DNA of 33,864 nt, from positions 1 through 33,864 of the forward strand of contig PJET01000038.1 of the NCBI GenBank assembly GCA_002825515.1. The letters run 5' to 3'. Both the position numbers and the translations under genes were made by a program. Positions 1-8,648 of this stretch are shown piece after piece. The first letter of the stretch is position 1; each line of letters begins with the position of its first letter. The notes under the pieces are model-generated. The model made no database searches. It worked only from the letters and a program-made list of their open reading frames with translations, and had not been told where the DNA came from. Origin of the DNA: Candidatus Thorarchaeota archaeon MP11T_1 (GTDB taxonomy: Archaea; Asgardarchaeota; Thorarchaeia; Thorarchaeales; Thorarchaeaceae).

Positions 1-222
1 ACAGGTCTTCTTGTACATAACCTTGCCATCTTCTTCATACAGAGTAGCTTCAATAACATGGACTTTGTCATCAGTCAGGAAACATTCAGGACATATCGAT
101 TCGGTTTTGTATGGAAGTTCCTTGACTGGGTATCTCTCAACACGATAACGAGAGATTGATCCACCATCTTCATGCTTGACGGGGACTTCGGGGATTCGTT
201 TAATATCTTCATCAGTAGCCAT
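1..222 (-). CDS. Radical SAM protein, Tes-like (5' part only)
   Basis: The first 74 codons of a gene running leftward off the window. The ATG at 222-220 is preceded by GGAGTG about 8 bases upstream. The visible part contains CPEC (residues 44-47) and then an acidic stretch ending in MYKKTC at the window edge. This spacing matches the N-terminal cysteine-rich part of archaeal radical SAM proteins of the tetraether synthase (Tes) and related group, which normally read CPEC...DGKVY..KTCPEHG. Family knowledge: Tes joins two archaeol chains into macrocyclic/tetraether membrane lipids. The CxxxCxxC [4Fe-4S] motif would lie beyond the window, so catalysis cannot be confirmed, and other members of this large superfamily share the same N-terminus. 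Confidence 0.6.
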   Translation of the reverse strand, partial: MATDEDIKRIPEVPVKHEDGGSISRYRVERYPVKELPYKTESICPECFLTDDKVHVIEATLYEEDGKVMYKKTC

Positions 223-298
223 AACAATTCACTCCATGACCACATGGAACCACCACTGAACAGGGTGGCATTCACACGCGGGAGTTGGAAAAAATCAG

Positions 299-306
299 AA
301 TATAAG
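299..306 (-). promoter_or_regulatory. TATA-like box of the radical SAM gene
   Basis: On the minus strand this reads CTTATATT, preceded by an A/T-rich stretch, about 77 bases upstream of the ATG at 222. An archaeal start site about 25 bases downstream would give a leader of roughly 50 bases. Based on resemblance to archaeal TATA boxes only. Confidence 0.35.
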
Positions 307-346
307 TTTAATCCGATGTTTCCGAATATGTAGAGTGAGCTACTTT

Positions 347-664
347 TTACTTATCATCTTCTGAGGTCAGAACATAACCCTCAGTAAATCCGCCACGCGC
401 AAGTAGTTTAGTGTGACGCTGGAGTTCTATAAAAGCAGGATCAGCTTTTCGCAGCCTGAGAAGTGCATCAATAGCCTCCTGGATATCAACTAGTTCTTCA
501 GTATCGCCAGAAAAAAGGAACTCTTTTGCTTCTTCAACTATTTTTTCCCGTAGAAGTACATCAAGCTCATCAGGTCCAGCAACTCGAACTTTAGGATTTC
601 CTCCATTTTCACGGATCAATTCCGGTACTTTGTCTCGTACTAGTTTTTCTTTCAAAGTGATCAC
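347..664 (-). CDS. MazG-like nucleoside triphosphate pyrophosphohydrolase
   Basis: A 105-residue all-alpha protein beginning with KLVRDKVPELI, the signature of the phosphoribosyl-ATP pyrophosphohydrolase-like branch (COG4997) of the MazG superfamily. The metal-binding pattern ExxE...ExxD is visible as E45/E48 and E57/D60. Family members hydrolyse NTPs or dNTPs to the monophosphate and pyrophosphate, usually as house-cleaning enzymes; the substrate cannot be read from sequence. The GTG start at 664 has a weak ribosome site, and TTG three codons in is an alternative. It lies 10 bases after the stop of the upstream 227-residue gene, so the two are probably co-transcribed. Confidence 0.75.
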   Translation of the reverse strand: MITLKEKLVRDKVPELIRENGGNPKVRVAGPDELDVLLREKIVEEAKEFLFSGDTEELVDIQEAIDALLRLRKADPAFIELQRHTKLLARGGFTEGYVLTSEDDK

Positions 665-674
665 CAGTTTTTTT

Positions 675-1358
675 TTACTTCAGAGCAAGAGCAACTTCAA
701 CCTGATATTTTGCAGTTGCAAGTAAAGCATCAATAACAAGTGTGATTGCTCCAGGAAGCACTTTTGTCCATGGGGCTTCAGCATCTCGAGGTGTCGACGC
801 AGTCATAGCTGAGAAAGGTAGATACATTACATCTAATGAGTCATCAAAGGAAATTGTTCCCTGCCATTGACCCTCATTATTAATTATTTCATAGGTTGGA
901 AGGAACTTCTTCATTCCCTCAGGAACAATAGCATTCCAGAAAATTGACATTCCGTTGAATTCTCCAGGATTCCCAATTGTTAAGGCGTAAGTGTCCATTG
1001 TTGCAGTTGCAGTGACAAGCTTGTATAGGATTCCAATATGACAGTTTAAACATTGATTGAACTCGATTCCATCTCCTGAAGATTCTACATATGCGATTCC
1101 GTTCTTCTCGATATTGTCATCATTACAATGAACACAAAGATTCATGCCCCATCGTACTTCAAGATGCTCACTGAATGGCCCTTTTATGAACCTATCTGCA
1201 GCTTCTTCAAAAGCGGATTTTACTGCCTCTGTTCCATCTTGATCCATTTTTGTACGGATAGCTTTCCAAACCTCGAGAGGATTTTGCCAAAGCACATTGA
1301 AAATCATATCTGCGAGTTTATCAAGAGACCTTTCTTCTAGTGCACTCATCGCAAACAC
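675..1358 (-). CDS. Hypothetical protein with two CxxC motifs
   Basis: I do not recognise this 227-residue protein. The N-terminal third is predicted helical and the middle has two cysteine pairs, CVHC (about 75-78) and CLNC (about 103-106), which could together bind zinc or a metal cluster. The C-terminal half mixes strand and helix and ends in a hydrophobic helix (VIDALLATAKYQVEVALAL) that is not a clear membrane segment. The longest frame starts at GTG 1358; the ATG at 1349 (MSALEE) is an equally good start. It is first in a run with the MazG-like and radical SAM genes and divergent from ileS. Function unknown. Confidence 0.6.
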   Translation of the reverse strand: MFAMSALEERSLDKLADMIFNVLWQNPLEVWKAIRTKMDQDGTEAVKSAFEEAADRFIKGPFSEHLEVRWGMNLCVHCNDDNIEKNGIAYVESSGDGIEFNQCLNCHIGILYKLVTATATMDTYALTIGNPGEFNGMSIFWNAIVPEGMKKFLPTYEIINNEGQWQGTISFDDSLDVMYLPFSAMTASTPRDAEAPWTKVLPGAITLVIDALLATAKYQVEVALALK

Positions 1359-1434
1359 TTCATAAAAGATGGACTAAAGGTTTCAATTAAACATTGGTCA
1401 GACCTCCTGATGGTCAAAAGGTTTTAACCTAAGG

Positions 1435-1442
1435 TTTTTTAA
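1435..1442 (+). promoter_or_regulatory. TATA-like box of ileS
   Basis: TTTTTTAA preceded by AAGG. A start about 25 bases downstream falls near 1462, exactly where the long paired leader begins, which supports this as the promoter. Inferred from spacing only. Confidence 0.4.
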
Positions 1443-1463
1443 CTGAGTCAAGACGTGATACCA

Positions 1464-1556
1464 GAGAGCAAATAGGTGAGAAAAGGATGGATTGCCAAAT
1501 CAAATAATCCAGTAGACTATCCCCCTAGTCTGGATTATAGCTTGCTCTCACCTCTG
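1464..1556 (+). promoter_or_regulatory. Structured 5' leader of ileS with alternative helices
   Basis: Directly visible: a 13-bp hairpin (1504-1512 with 1530-1538, plus 1516-1519 with 1526-1529, bulge 1513-1515, loop TCCCCC). Around it are two mutually exclusive perfect 8-bp helices: GAGAGCAA 1464-1471 with TTGCTCTC 1542-1549, or AGGTGAGA 1474-1481 with TCTCACCT 1546-1553. They compete for bases 1546-1549. A further competitor is TGGATT 1488-1493 with AATCCA 1506-1511. The ileS Shine-Dalgarno (GGGAGG, 1602-1607) lies 45 bases downstream. It could be a cis-regulatory RNA or an independent small RNA. It does not match a T-box, and no T-box system is known in archaea. Confidence 0.5.
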
Positions 1557-1615
1557 AGATGCTTGGTCACATTTTGCGATTACTCAAACGATTTTCTTGA
1601 TGGGAGGATATTAAC

Positions 1616-4600
1616 GTGAGTCCATTACCAAAGCGATATGATCCGCAGACCTTAGAAACAGATGTGCTTGACTTTTGGGAAAAGCAGGACATCTACAAGA
1701 AGACAATAGAGCTCAGGAACAGAGGACCAAGATGGAATTTCCTTGAGGGGCCTCCCACTACAAATGGCTTCATGCATGTAGGGCACGCACGAGGGCGTGC
1801 CATGAAAGATGCACAGCTTCGATATATGACAATGAAAGGATTCAATGTCTGGAGACGTGGTGGATGGGACATGCAGGGACTTCCTGTTGAGCTTGAAGTG
1901 GAGAGAAATGAAGGTATAGACCAGAAGGGACTCATAGAATCGAATCTTGGAATGGATGTCTTTGTGCAGAAATGCAAGGAGCTGGTAGATTACTATCTCG
2001 AAGGATGGGTGAATGATTCTATAAGACTTGGTCTATGGTTGGATTATCCTTCTGCATATCAGACTCGTAGGGATGATTACATAGAACATGTATGGTACTT
2101 ACTTAAAATGGCAAATGAGAGAGGTCTTTTGGGGAGAGGGTATAGAGTCAACCCAATGTGCCCTCGCTGTGTTACAGCATTATCAGGACATGAAGTTTCT
2201 CAAGGATATCAGACAAAAGAAGACCCTTCAATATACGTGAAATTCAAGCTCGTCGGAAAAGAGAAGGAGTATCTTGTGATATGGACAACAACACCATTCA
2301 CTTTGATTTCAAATGAGATGGTTTCAGTTCACCCTAATATGACATATGTCAAAGTCGAAGTCGATGATGAGTTATGGTGGCTTGTTGAGGATCTTGTTGA
2401 GGAGGTCATGCGAAAGGCAGGAGTAGACTCCTATAAGGTAGTTGATTCTGTAACTGGAAAGGAAATGCTTGGATGGAAATATGAACATCCATTCAGAAAC
2501 GAGGTGCCATTTCATCAAGAGCATGACGAAGAATACATGCATGCTGTGGTTACAGGAACCCATGTTACAGTCGAAGATGGCACCGGTCTTGTTCATACCG
2601 CACCAGGATTTGGACCAGATGACTTCAACGTAGGCCGTGAATTCAATGTACCAGTGTTGGCACCAGTCACTTCTTCTGGCAAATTCACTGAAGAAGTCCC
2701 AATGTTCAAGGGAAGGATGGTTTTCGATACAAACCCTGAAGTTCCAAGAATGTTGGAAGAAAAAGGATTACTTGTCCATGAGGAAACAATACTACACGAA
2801 TATCCTCATTGTTGGAGATGCGACACTCCACTCGTGTATTTAGCAGATAACACCCAATGGTTTCTGAGGATGACTGGAGTCAGAGAGATGCTTGTAGAAT
2901 CCAATAGGAATGTGGATTGGACTCCTGAATGGGCTGGAAGTGGTCGTTTTGGAGATTGGCTTGCTAACGCTGATGATTGGTGTATCTCACGCTCCAGAGT
3001 CTGGGGATCTCCTCTTCCAGTCTGGGTCTGTGATGATTGCCAAGCTGAGGTTGTAGTAGGCTCAAGAAAGGAATTGAAAGAACGAGCCATAAAGTTCCCA
3101 GATGAGTTTGAGATGCACAGACCGTGGGTGGATGAAGTCGTTTTGGAATGTGAAAAGTGTGGAGGCGAAATGCATAGAGAAGTGTTTGTGACAGATTGTT
3201 GGCTAGACTCCGGAATAGCTCACACTGCAAGTGTTGATTATCTCAAAGATCCATCCTTACACAAAGAGCTGTATCCCTTTGATTTCATAACTGAGGCGGT
3301 GGACCAGTCACGCGGGTGGTTCTATAGCCTTCTTTACACTGCAGTGGTCTTGCATGGTAATGCGCCCTTCAAGGCGTGTGTTAGTCAAGAGCATGTTCTA
3401 GATGCTGAAGGAGGGAAAATGAGTAAGTCCCGTGGAAATGTAGTTTGGGCAAAGGATGCATTCAACGACATAGGAGCAGACCCCTTCAGAGTGTTTGTCC
3501 TGACTCGTTCAGCTTCATGGTCACGAATGAACTATGACCAAAAAGAGATTGACCTCACAAGGAAGAAACTCGATGTTCTTTGGAATGTTGCTCTGTTTGC
3601 TGAAACTTACATGGACCTGGACAATTTCAAGTATGATGAACAAAGAATGAGGAAAGCCTTAGAAAAAGCGGATCTAGAGGACAAATGGCTACTCTCACGA
3701 GTACAGAGTGTGGTAGAGGAATATCGGGTCAATATGGACAAATACCTCTGGCATCACGCGGGTCGTGTGTTATTGGACTTCATATCAGAAGACCTAAGCA
3801 GAGTGTATCTTCCTCTTGTGAAGAAACGAGTCTGGCTTGATAGTGATGATCCCAAGAAAGTGATGGCGTATGATGTCATGTATTATACCCTCCAGACATT
3901 CTTGAGATGTTTCAATGTTTTCACACCTTTTTTGGCAGAGAAGTTGCACACTGATTTCCTGGCACGTTTTGCGGCCGGTTTACCCGAGTCAATAAACATG
4001 ATGTGGATGCCTGAACCAGATGATAGTTTCCTCGACAAAGAATTGGAAGCCACTTTTGAGGTGCTCCAAGAGCTGAGAAGTGCATCAAGTCATGCCAGGA
4101 ATAAGAAAGGAGTAAAACTACGACATCCAGTAGCCAAAGTGACATTCATAGCGGAGAGCAAAGAAACTGCAAAGAGGGCGGAGAGTCTAACTGAACTTCT
4201 CAAGGATGATCTCAATACAAGAGAATTCGAAGTGCTTCTTACTGATGTCATGGCAGAATTCACAACGCTGACGGTAAAACCCAACTATAAGACTCTAGGA
4301 CCTAAATATAAGGGAATGATGAAGCAGCTGGTATCAGCCCTAGAAAACGTCGATGCAGTCAAACTGAGGACAGAATTGGAGAAAGGGAAAGCTACTGTTA
4401 CGGTCGATGGGGAAAAGTTGAGCCTGGAACGAGATGATGTAGAGTTTGAGGAAACTCTTCCAGACCACCTTAGCTATGCAGATGATAAGATAGGTAAAGT
4501 ATACGTAGACGTCACACGCACCAGAGAGTTGGAGGCAGAGGGACTTGTTAGGGATGTCATAAGAAGAGTCCAGGTAATGAGAAAAGAACTCGACTTGAAG

Positions 4601-4813
4601 GTTGAACAATCCATAGATGTCGTCTTAATGTTTTCAGATGATGATTCAATAGAGCTATCAAAATTGTTTGAAGCTTACTTAGCCAATGAGATACGCGCTG
4701 ATTCATTGGATATGAGAGGACCAAGTGCTAAACCAAAGTGGAAAGAGTACTCGTATGTCAAAGAATGGGATATAGATGATTTGAAGCTGAAGGTAGGAAT
4801 GAACCCGAAGTAA
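1616..4813 (+). CDS. ileS: Isoleucyl-tRNA synthetase
   Basis: Charges tRNA-Ile with isoleucine in the cytoplasm and edits mischarged valine. The 1065-residue length is normal for the archaeal/eukaryotic type. Class I signatures are HVGH at residues 54-57 within GPPTTNGFMHVGHARGR, and KMSKS at 601-605. Between them lie the CP1 editing region (TTTPFTL, GTGLVHTAPG) and cysteine pairs near CPRC, CWRC, CDDC and CEKC that probably bind zinc. The C-terminal 350 residues are the anticodon-binding helical domain and the archaeal extension. The GTG start at 1616 is set by GGGAGG 8 bases upstream. It is monocistronic, convergent with the M20 peptidase (stops 4 bases apart), and preceded by the structured leader. 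Confidence 0.97.
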   Translation: MSPLPKRYDPQTLETDVLDFWEKQDIYKKTIELRNRGPRWNFLEGPPTTNGFMHVGHARGRAMKDAQLRYMTMKGFNVWRRGGWDMQGLPVELEVERNEGIDQKGLIESNLGMDVFVQKCKELVDYYLEGWVNDSIRLGLWLDYPSAYQTRRDDYIEHVWYLLKMANERGLLGRGYRVNPMCPRCVTALSGHEVSQGYQTKEDPSIYVKFKLVGKEKEYLVIWTTTPFTLISNEMVSVHPNMTYVKVEVDDELWWLVEDLVEEVMRKAGVDSYKVVDSVTGKEMLGWKYEHPFRNEVPFHQEHDEEYMHAVVTGTHVTVEDGTGLVHTAPGFGPDDFNVGREFNVPVLAPVTSSGKFTEEVPMFKGRMVFDTNPEVPRMLEEKGLLVHEETILHEYPHCWRCDTPLVYLADNTQWFLRMTGVREMLVESNRNVDWTPEWAGSGRFGDWLANADDWCISRSRVWGSPLPVWVCDDCQAEVVVGSRKELKERAIKFPDEFEMHRPWVDEVVLECEKCGGEMHREVFVTDCWLDSGIAHTASVDYLKDPSLHKELYPFDFITEAVDQSRGWFYSLLYTAVVLHGNAPFKACVSQEHVLDAEGGKMSKSRGNVVWAKDAFNDIGADPFRVFVLTRSASWSRMNYDQKEIDLTRKKLDVLWNVALFAETYMDLDNFKYDEQRMRKALEKADLEDKWLLSRVQSVVEEYRVNMDKYLWHHAGRVLLDFISEDLSRVYLPLVKKRVWLDSDDPKKVMAYDVMYYTLQTFLRCFNVFTPFLAEKLHTDFLARFAAGLPESINMMWMPEPDDSFLDKELEATFEVLQELRSASSHARNKKGVKLRHPVAKVTFIAESKETAKRAESLTELLKDDLNTREFEVLLTDVMAEFTTLTVKPNYKTLGPKYKGMMKQLVSALENVDAVKLRTELEKGKATVTVDGEKLSLERDDVEFEETLPDHLSYADDKIGKVYVDVTRTRELEAEGLVRDVIRRVQVMRKELDLKVEQSIDVVLMFSDDDSIELSKLFEAYLANEIRADSLDMRGPSAKPKWKEYSYVKEWDIDDLKLKVGMNPK

Positions 4814-4817
4814 ATGT

Positions 4818-6149
4818 CTAGACAGGACTCTTTTCCCGAGTAAGTACCTCAATCATTGTATGGAAAACACTTGCATTATCTTTGATGGATTTAATGGAAA
4901 CCCATTCATTCGCTCCGTGAACATTGTCACCTTTAGGTCCAAAATCAAACAATTCAGCACCTTCTCCTGCAAAATATCGTGCGTCAGATCCTCCAAAGCC
5001 TTCGACCATTCGATAGGATATGCCTTCTTTCTCAAGAGCCCATCTAGCCGCTTTGATTAACCTTGAATTCGGATCACAGTCTACATAACCAACTCCAGAA
5101 TATACTTGAAGTGAAAATATCTCAACTAGACCTTGTAATGAAGACTCAAAAGCAGCCTTGACTGCTTCACCATCATTTGTCATAGACCGGACATCTACGT
5201 ATAAAGTCCAGAGGTCATTTTCTTTTGATAGAACATTTGGACAGATGTTAGTGCCCTTATCTGATGGTTTGGTTGGAAAAGTAGCTTGAGAGAGTGCAAT
5301 TAAAAATCGCATCAAGTCTGTTAGACCTACGTCATAAGACAGCTCAGTACCCGAATTATCAGGATGAATTACGTCCATCTCAATCCAATCTGGGACTACA
5401 TTACCTTTTAGAAATGCACCGCGAACAGTTTCTAGAACAGCTGTAGGATTAAGGTCAAGATACTTTGATGCAGCAAGCATCGCATGTCTGTCAGCACCAA
5501 ACCGTAGATAGGCACTGTGTCTCGTATTGGTACCATAGGTATTAGTTTCAATTCGGACTGTTTCCCTTTTTCCAATGATCTTTTCCACTCTTTCTTTGAC
5601 CTTGATATAAGTAGGAAGTATGTTCCTTCTCCTGTGAATAATGTCTTGACCATTACCATCCGCAATGACAATATAATCAGGAAAGAGACCCTGTTTTGTC
5701 AAGTATTCTTTCAATACTCCAGCACCTTGGCGTCCGCCTATTTCTTCATCACCCGAAACTGAGATCATAATTGTGCATGGAAAATCTGACTCAGCAATTT
5801 TCTCAGCAAGTAATAGGAGTGAAACAATATTCCCCTTATCATCACAGGTACCTCTACCATAAGCTTTGTCGCCATCAATCTTCAATTTTAAAGGGTCAGA
5901 GTCCCATCCCTCTCCGAATGGGACAACATCAAAGTGGGCTAAGAATAGAATCTTGAATTGACCGTGACCACGTCTTGCTAGAGTTGTCAAGTATCCTTCA
6001 GATTCTATAATTTCTGTGTGAAAACCAAAATTATTCAGAGTTTTGTTGATGAATTCAGGACATGTTCGAGGTGGCTTCATATCATCATTATTTCTTGTGT
6101 CGAAGGCAACAAGAGTTTCTAGAAGTTCAATAGGATCGAGTGTCATCAC
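4818..6149 (-). CDS. M20 family metallopeptidase / deacylase
   Basis: A cytosolic di-zinc hydrolase of the ArgE/DapE/ACY1/CPG2 family, 443 residues. Visible metal-site motifs are AHFDVVP (H72, D74), GRGTCDDKG (D103 bridging position) and SGDEEIGG (catalytic E135, metal E136). The C-terminal block has GGSDARYF and NVHGANEW, whose His completes the site. The internal dimerisation domain is present at about residues 190-320. The family removes acyl or aminoacyl groups from amino acids or splits peptides; the substrate (for example N-acetyl-lysine/ornithine or succinyl-DAP) cannot be decided. Two ATGs in tandem begin the gene. It lies 117 bases downstream of the EF-2-like gene terminator region. 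Confidence 0.88.
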   Translation of the reverse strand: MMTLDPIELLETLVAFDTRNNDDMKPPRTCPEFINKTLNNFGFHTEIIESEGYLTTLARRGHGQFKILFLAHFDVVPFGEGWDSDPLKLKIDGDKAYGRGTCDDKGNIVSLLLLAEKIAESDFPCTIMISVSGDEEIGGRQGAGVLKEYLTKQGLFPDYIVIADGNGQDIIHRRRNILPTYIKVKERVEKIIGKRETVRIETNTYGTNTRHSAYLRFGADRHAMLAASKYLDLNPTAVLETVRGAFLKGNVVPDWIEMDVIHPDNSGTELSYDVGLTDLMRFLIALSQATFPTKPSDKGTNICPNVLSKENDLWTLYVDVRSMTNDGEAVKAAFESSLQGLVEIFSLQVYSGVGYVDCDPNSRLIKAARWALEKEGISYRMVEGFGGSDARYFAGEGAELFDFGPKGDNVHGANEWVSIKSIKDNASVFHTMIEVLTREKSPV

Positions 6150-6206
6150 AATCGGAGGAACAACGCACTAAGAGAGTCAAAAGTCTATCCACTCATGCTA
6201 TTGAAT

Positions 6207-6251
6207 GAAAGAAAAAGCTGTGACAAGGGACAATCAAATTACTGTCCCTTG
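6207..6251 (-). terminator. Intrinsic-type terminator after the EF-2-like gene
   Basis: A perfect 9-bp inverted repeat CAAGGGACA (6224-6232) / TGTCCCTTG (6243-6251) with a 10-base loop begins 16 bases after the stop codon. On the minus strand it is followed by CAGCTTTTTCTTTC. Hairpin plus U-run is a standard terminator arrangement; archaea terminate mainly on the U-tract. Confidence 0.65.
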
Positions 6252-6266
6252 CATCTCAAAACCAGC

Positions 6267-8480
6267 TTAGGTTCGCTTGTAGACCCATCTGTTCCAAGAG
6301 GTGAGGCTTGGCAATTCTTCAGGCAATCCTTTCCGTACTCTTATCTCAAGGATGATCTGTTCCTGCAAGTTACCCGGTAAAGGCTCGAATCCACGGAACT
6401 CATAACCGAAGAAACTGCGACCAGCTGTTGCACTTCGGAATTCATCTGCAATCCCGATAGTTTCTGCAGTTGGAAGAGTACCTTTCACAGTGACTGTATC
6501 TTCCTCACCTTCGATTGTCACTATCTGGCCTCGATGACCTGTGAGGACCTTGATAACTTGCCCTTGTGTATCAGTTGGTGTTTTGATGTCAGTATTCAAG
6601 ACTGGTTCATAGAGTCCAGGCCTGCCAGTCAGAAAGCCCATATTCAGTCCAGCACTCACCATTGTAGCAACTTCACTGTACCCTGTGTGAGCTGGGTCAG
6701 TGTGGACAGTAGCATCGGTGAGTACCACCTTAACACCCATCACGGGTTCTCTTGCTATTGGACCACCTTCAATGAACTCTCTGAATGTTGTTTGCAGATA
6801 CGAAAAGATGCGGTCGAACCTTTGAACACCACTCATTGCATCGACTAACATTGAGGATTCATAGATATCTAGAATCTTGCGAGCCTCTTTGGCATCCCAT
6901 CCAGCTTCATCTCGAAGAATAGCTGCACGTTCGCGGTCAGGCATTTCAGCAGTTATCTTTTTCTTCCTGATGAGTTCGACTGTCTTTTCATCAAGAGGTT
7001 CAAGGTACATCCGAATCCTATTATGGCCGTTTGGAGATTTGGTATGGAACTCGTCGCCTCGCTCAGTCATCTTTTCACGGTACACAATAATCGGTTCTGA
7101 AACTTTGATCTTCACCTGCTCATGGATTCGCTTTGTCAAGATCTCTATCTGTAGTGGGTCAATACCATCAAGACGATATTCGCCAGATTCTTTATCATGA
7201 ATAAATCTAGCAGTTGGGTCAGCCATAATCCACTTAGATACAACTTCACCAAGTTTGGCAATCTCTTGAGGGTCTATAGGTTTGATGCTGCGACTTACAA
7301 CAGGTTCACTTACATACTCAATAGCTTCGAAGCCTTTCATATCTGAACCGGGTGTCACAAATGTTTCACCGCTTGGACACATGAAACCGAACACAGAGAA
7401 TAGGTTTCCCGCAGGCACCTCATCCATGTCAAGAATATCAGTAATCTCTTGGACACCTAATCGCTTGACTTTCGCATTCTGTCTCATATTTACCAGTTGA
7501 ATCTCCTGACCAGATTTGATTGTTCCAGAGAACACTCTGCCAATCAGTGTGGGTCTCTTGCTCTTTGGATCAATGAAGATTTTTGTGATCATTCCCAACA
7601 GAGGTCCGTTTGGATCACAGTCCAAGAGTGCCATACCCTCTGAACTGCTAAGGTCTCCAGACCAAATCCGAGGTATCTTGTATTTCTGAGCATCTTTAGG
7701 ATTGGGAAGATGCTTTACAATCATCTCAAGGAGTGCATCATCCAACGGGAGATTATCTCGAAGCCAGCGGTCATCGCCTTCATTGTATTTCTCAAAGACC
7801 ACAGTGGGTTTGATATTCTTCTTTTCTAGTGTCTTCATTGTGAAAGCCCAACCGGTCTTTGCGCTTCCAATAGCAACACTTCCCTCTTGGAAGCTAACTC
7901 TCCAGTCCAGTGCATACTCTTTTGGAGCAACCTTCTTTATGAGCTCATTCACTTTTGCGATGATGATGTCTATGCGTTCGTAGACTTTTGCAGGCGGGAG
8001 CTTCAATTCGTTAATGAGTCGGTCCACCTTGTTGATGAACAGGACTGGTTTGCAGGCTTCACCACCCACTGCAAGACGAATATTCGTTTCAGTCTGTGTC
8101 ATTACACCCTCAAGTGCGTCGACAAGAATTACTGCACCATCACTGGCACGTAGCGCTCTTGAAACCTCACCTGTGAATGAGAGGTGTCCAGGAGTGTCGG
8201 ACAACTGAACGAGATATTCCTCGCCTTCAATTTCGAAGTTAAGCATCACCACTGAGGTGAAGATAGTGATACCTCGCTCTTGCTCTTCTTCATCGCTGTC
8301 TGTCATCAGAGCTTGTCCAGCAGCAGCATCACTCATGAGACCAGCCCGACGCATCAGATAGTCGGTTGTTGTGGTCTTTCCATGGTCAATGTGAGCGCTA
8401 ATCGATATGATTCTCTTGTGCTCGAAATCGTCTGAAAGGATGAGCCTCTTGATTGCATCTGGCTCTTTGATTTTAACCAT
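6267..8480 (-). CDS. EF-2 family translation factor, divergent (aEF-2p-like)
   Basis: A 737-residue five-domain translocase homologue, the usual aEF-2 length. GTPase motifs are intact: AHIDHGKTT (29-37), DTPGH (95-99) and NKVD (150-153), with GSAK near 205-208. Several normally invariant segments are altered. After DTPGH it reads LSF rather than VDF. The domain III signature GMGELHLE is replaced by GIDPLQIE (439-446). The domain IV tip, normally LHEDxxHRGPAQ, reads VHTDPAHTGYSEV (592-604). The His at the diphthamide position (H598) remains, but R, P, A and Q around it are gone. Asgard archaea are known to carry a second EF-2 paralogue (aEF-2p) with such changes; I infer this is that paralogue or a lineage-specific aEF-2. 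It has its own leader and terminator. Confidence 0.9.
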   Translation of the reverse strand: MVKIKEPDAIKRLILSDDFEHKRIISISAHIDHGKTTTTDYLMRRAGLMSDAAAGQALMTDSDEEEQERGITIFTSVVMLNFEIEGEEYLVQLSDTPGHLSFTGEVSRALRASDGAVILVDALEGVMTQTETNIRLAVGGEACKPVLFINKVDRLINELKLPPAKVYERIDIIIAKVNELIKKVAPKEYALDWRVSFQEGSVAIGSAKTGWAFTMKTLEKKNIKPTVVFEKYNEGDDRWLRDNLPLDDALLEMIVKHLPNPKDAQKYKIPRIWSGDLSSSEGMALLDCDPNGPLLGMITKIFIDPKSKRPTLIGRVFSGTIKSGQEIQLVNMRQNAKVKRLGVQEITDILDMDEVPAGNLFSVFGFMCPSGETFVTPGSDMKGFEAIEYVSEPVVSRSIKPIDPQEIAKLGEVVSKWIMADPTARFIHDKESGEYRLDGIDPLQIEILTKRIHEQVKIKVSEPIIVYREKMTERGDEFHTKSPNGHNRIRMYLEPLDEKTVELIRKKKITAEMPDRERAAILRDEAGWDAKEARKILDIYESSMLVDAMSGVQRFDRIFSYLQTTFREFIEGGPIAREPVMGVKVVLTDATVHTDPAHTGYSEVATMVSAGLNMGFLTGRPGLYEPVLNTDIKTPTDTQGQVIKVLTGHRGQIVTIEGEEDTVTVKGTLPTAETIGIADEFRSATAGRSFFGYEFRGFEPLPGNLQEQIILEIRVRKGLPEELPSLTSWNRWVYKRT

Positions 8481-8508
8481 TAGGATGTCTCCTTATTTCT
8501 TAGTTTGT

Positions 8509-8617
8509 TGTCCCCTCGTGATAATATGCGATAGCATGTCCCCAACTGTCCATTATCACACGAGAGAACTCGTCGGGGACACCAGCAAACTCACTGGTGG
8601 CTTGCGCGACCTCGCGT
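8509..8617 (-). promoter_or_regulatory. Structured 5' leader of the EF-2-like gene
   Basis: In transcript order there are: a CGCG/CGCG hairpin (8605-8608 with 8613-8616); a CACCAG/CTGGTG hairpin (8580-8585 with 8594-8599); a single TGTCCCC (8575-8581 read on minus) that can pair with either of two GGGGACA copies (8537-8543 or 8509-8515); and an 8-bp helix GTGATAAT/ATTATCAC (8552-8559 with 8518-8525). Pairing with the distal copy forms one long nested stem with the 8-bp helix. Pairing with the proximal copy excludes it. This is a plausible bistable leader ahead of the gene's AAGGAG site. No known riboswitch class was recognised. Confidence 0.45.
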
Positions 8618-8624
8618 GTGGATG

Positions 8625-8632
8625 ATTAAAAG
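8625..8632 (-). promoter_or_regulatory. TATA-like box of the EF-2-like gene
   Basis: Reads CTTTTAAT on the minus strand. The expected start about 25 bases downstream (near 8602-8607) sits at the first leader hairpin, giving a leader of about 125 bases. Confidence 0.4.
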
Positions 8633-8648
8633 TATTTCTACAGAGGAA

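Noticed and set aside
1464..1556. Candidate T-box, tRNA-Sec or box C/D RNA
   Set aside because: No T-box core, no GTTCRA T-loop or TCA anticodon, and no paired C (RTGATGA) and D (CTGA) boxes at proper spacing.
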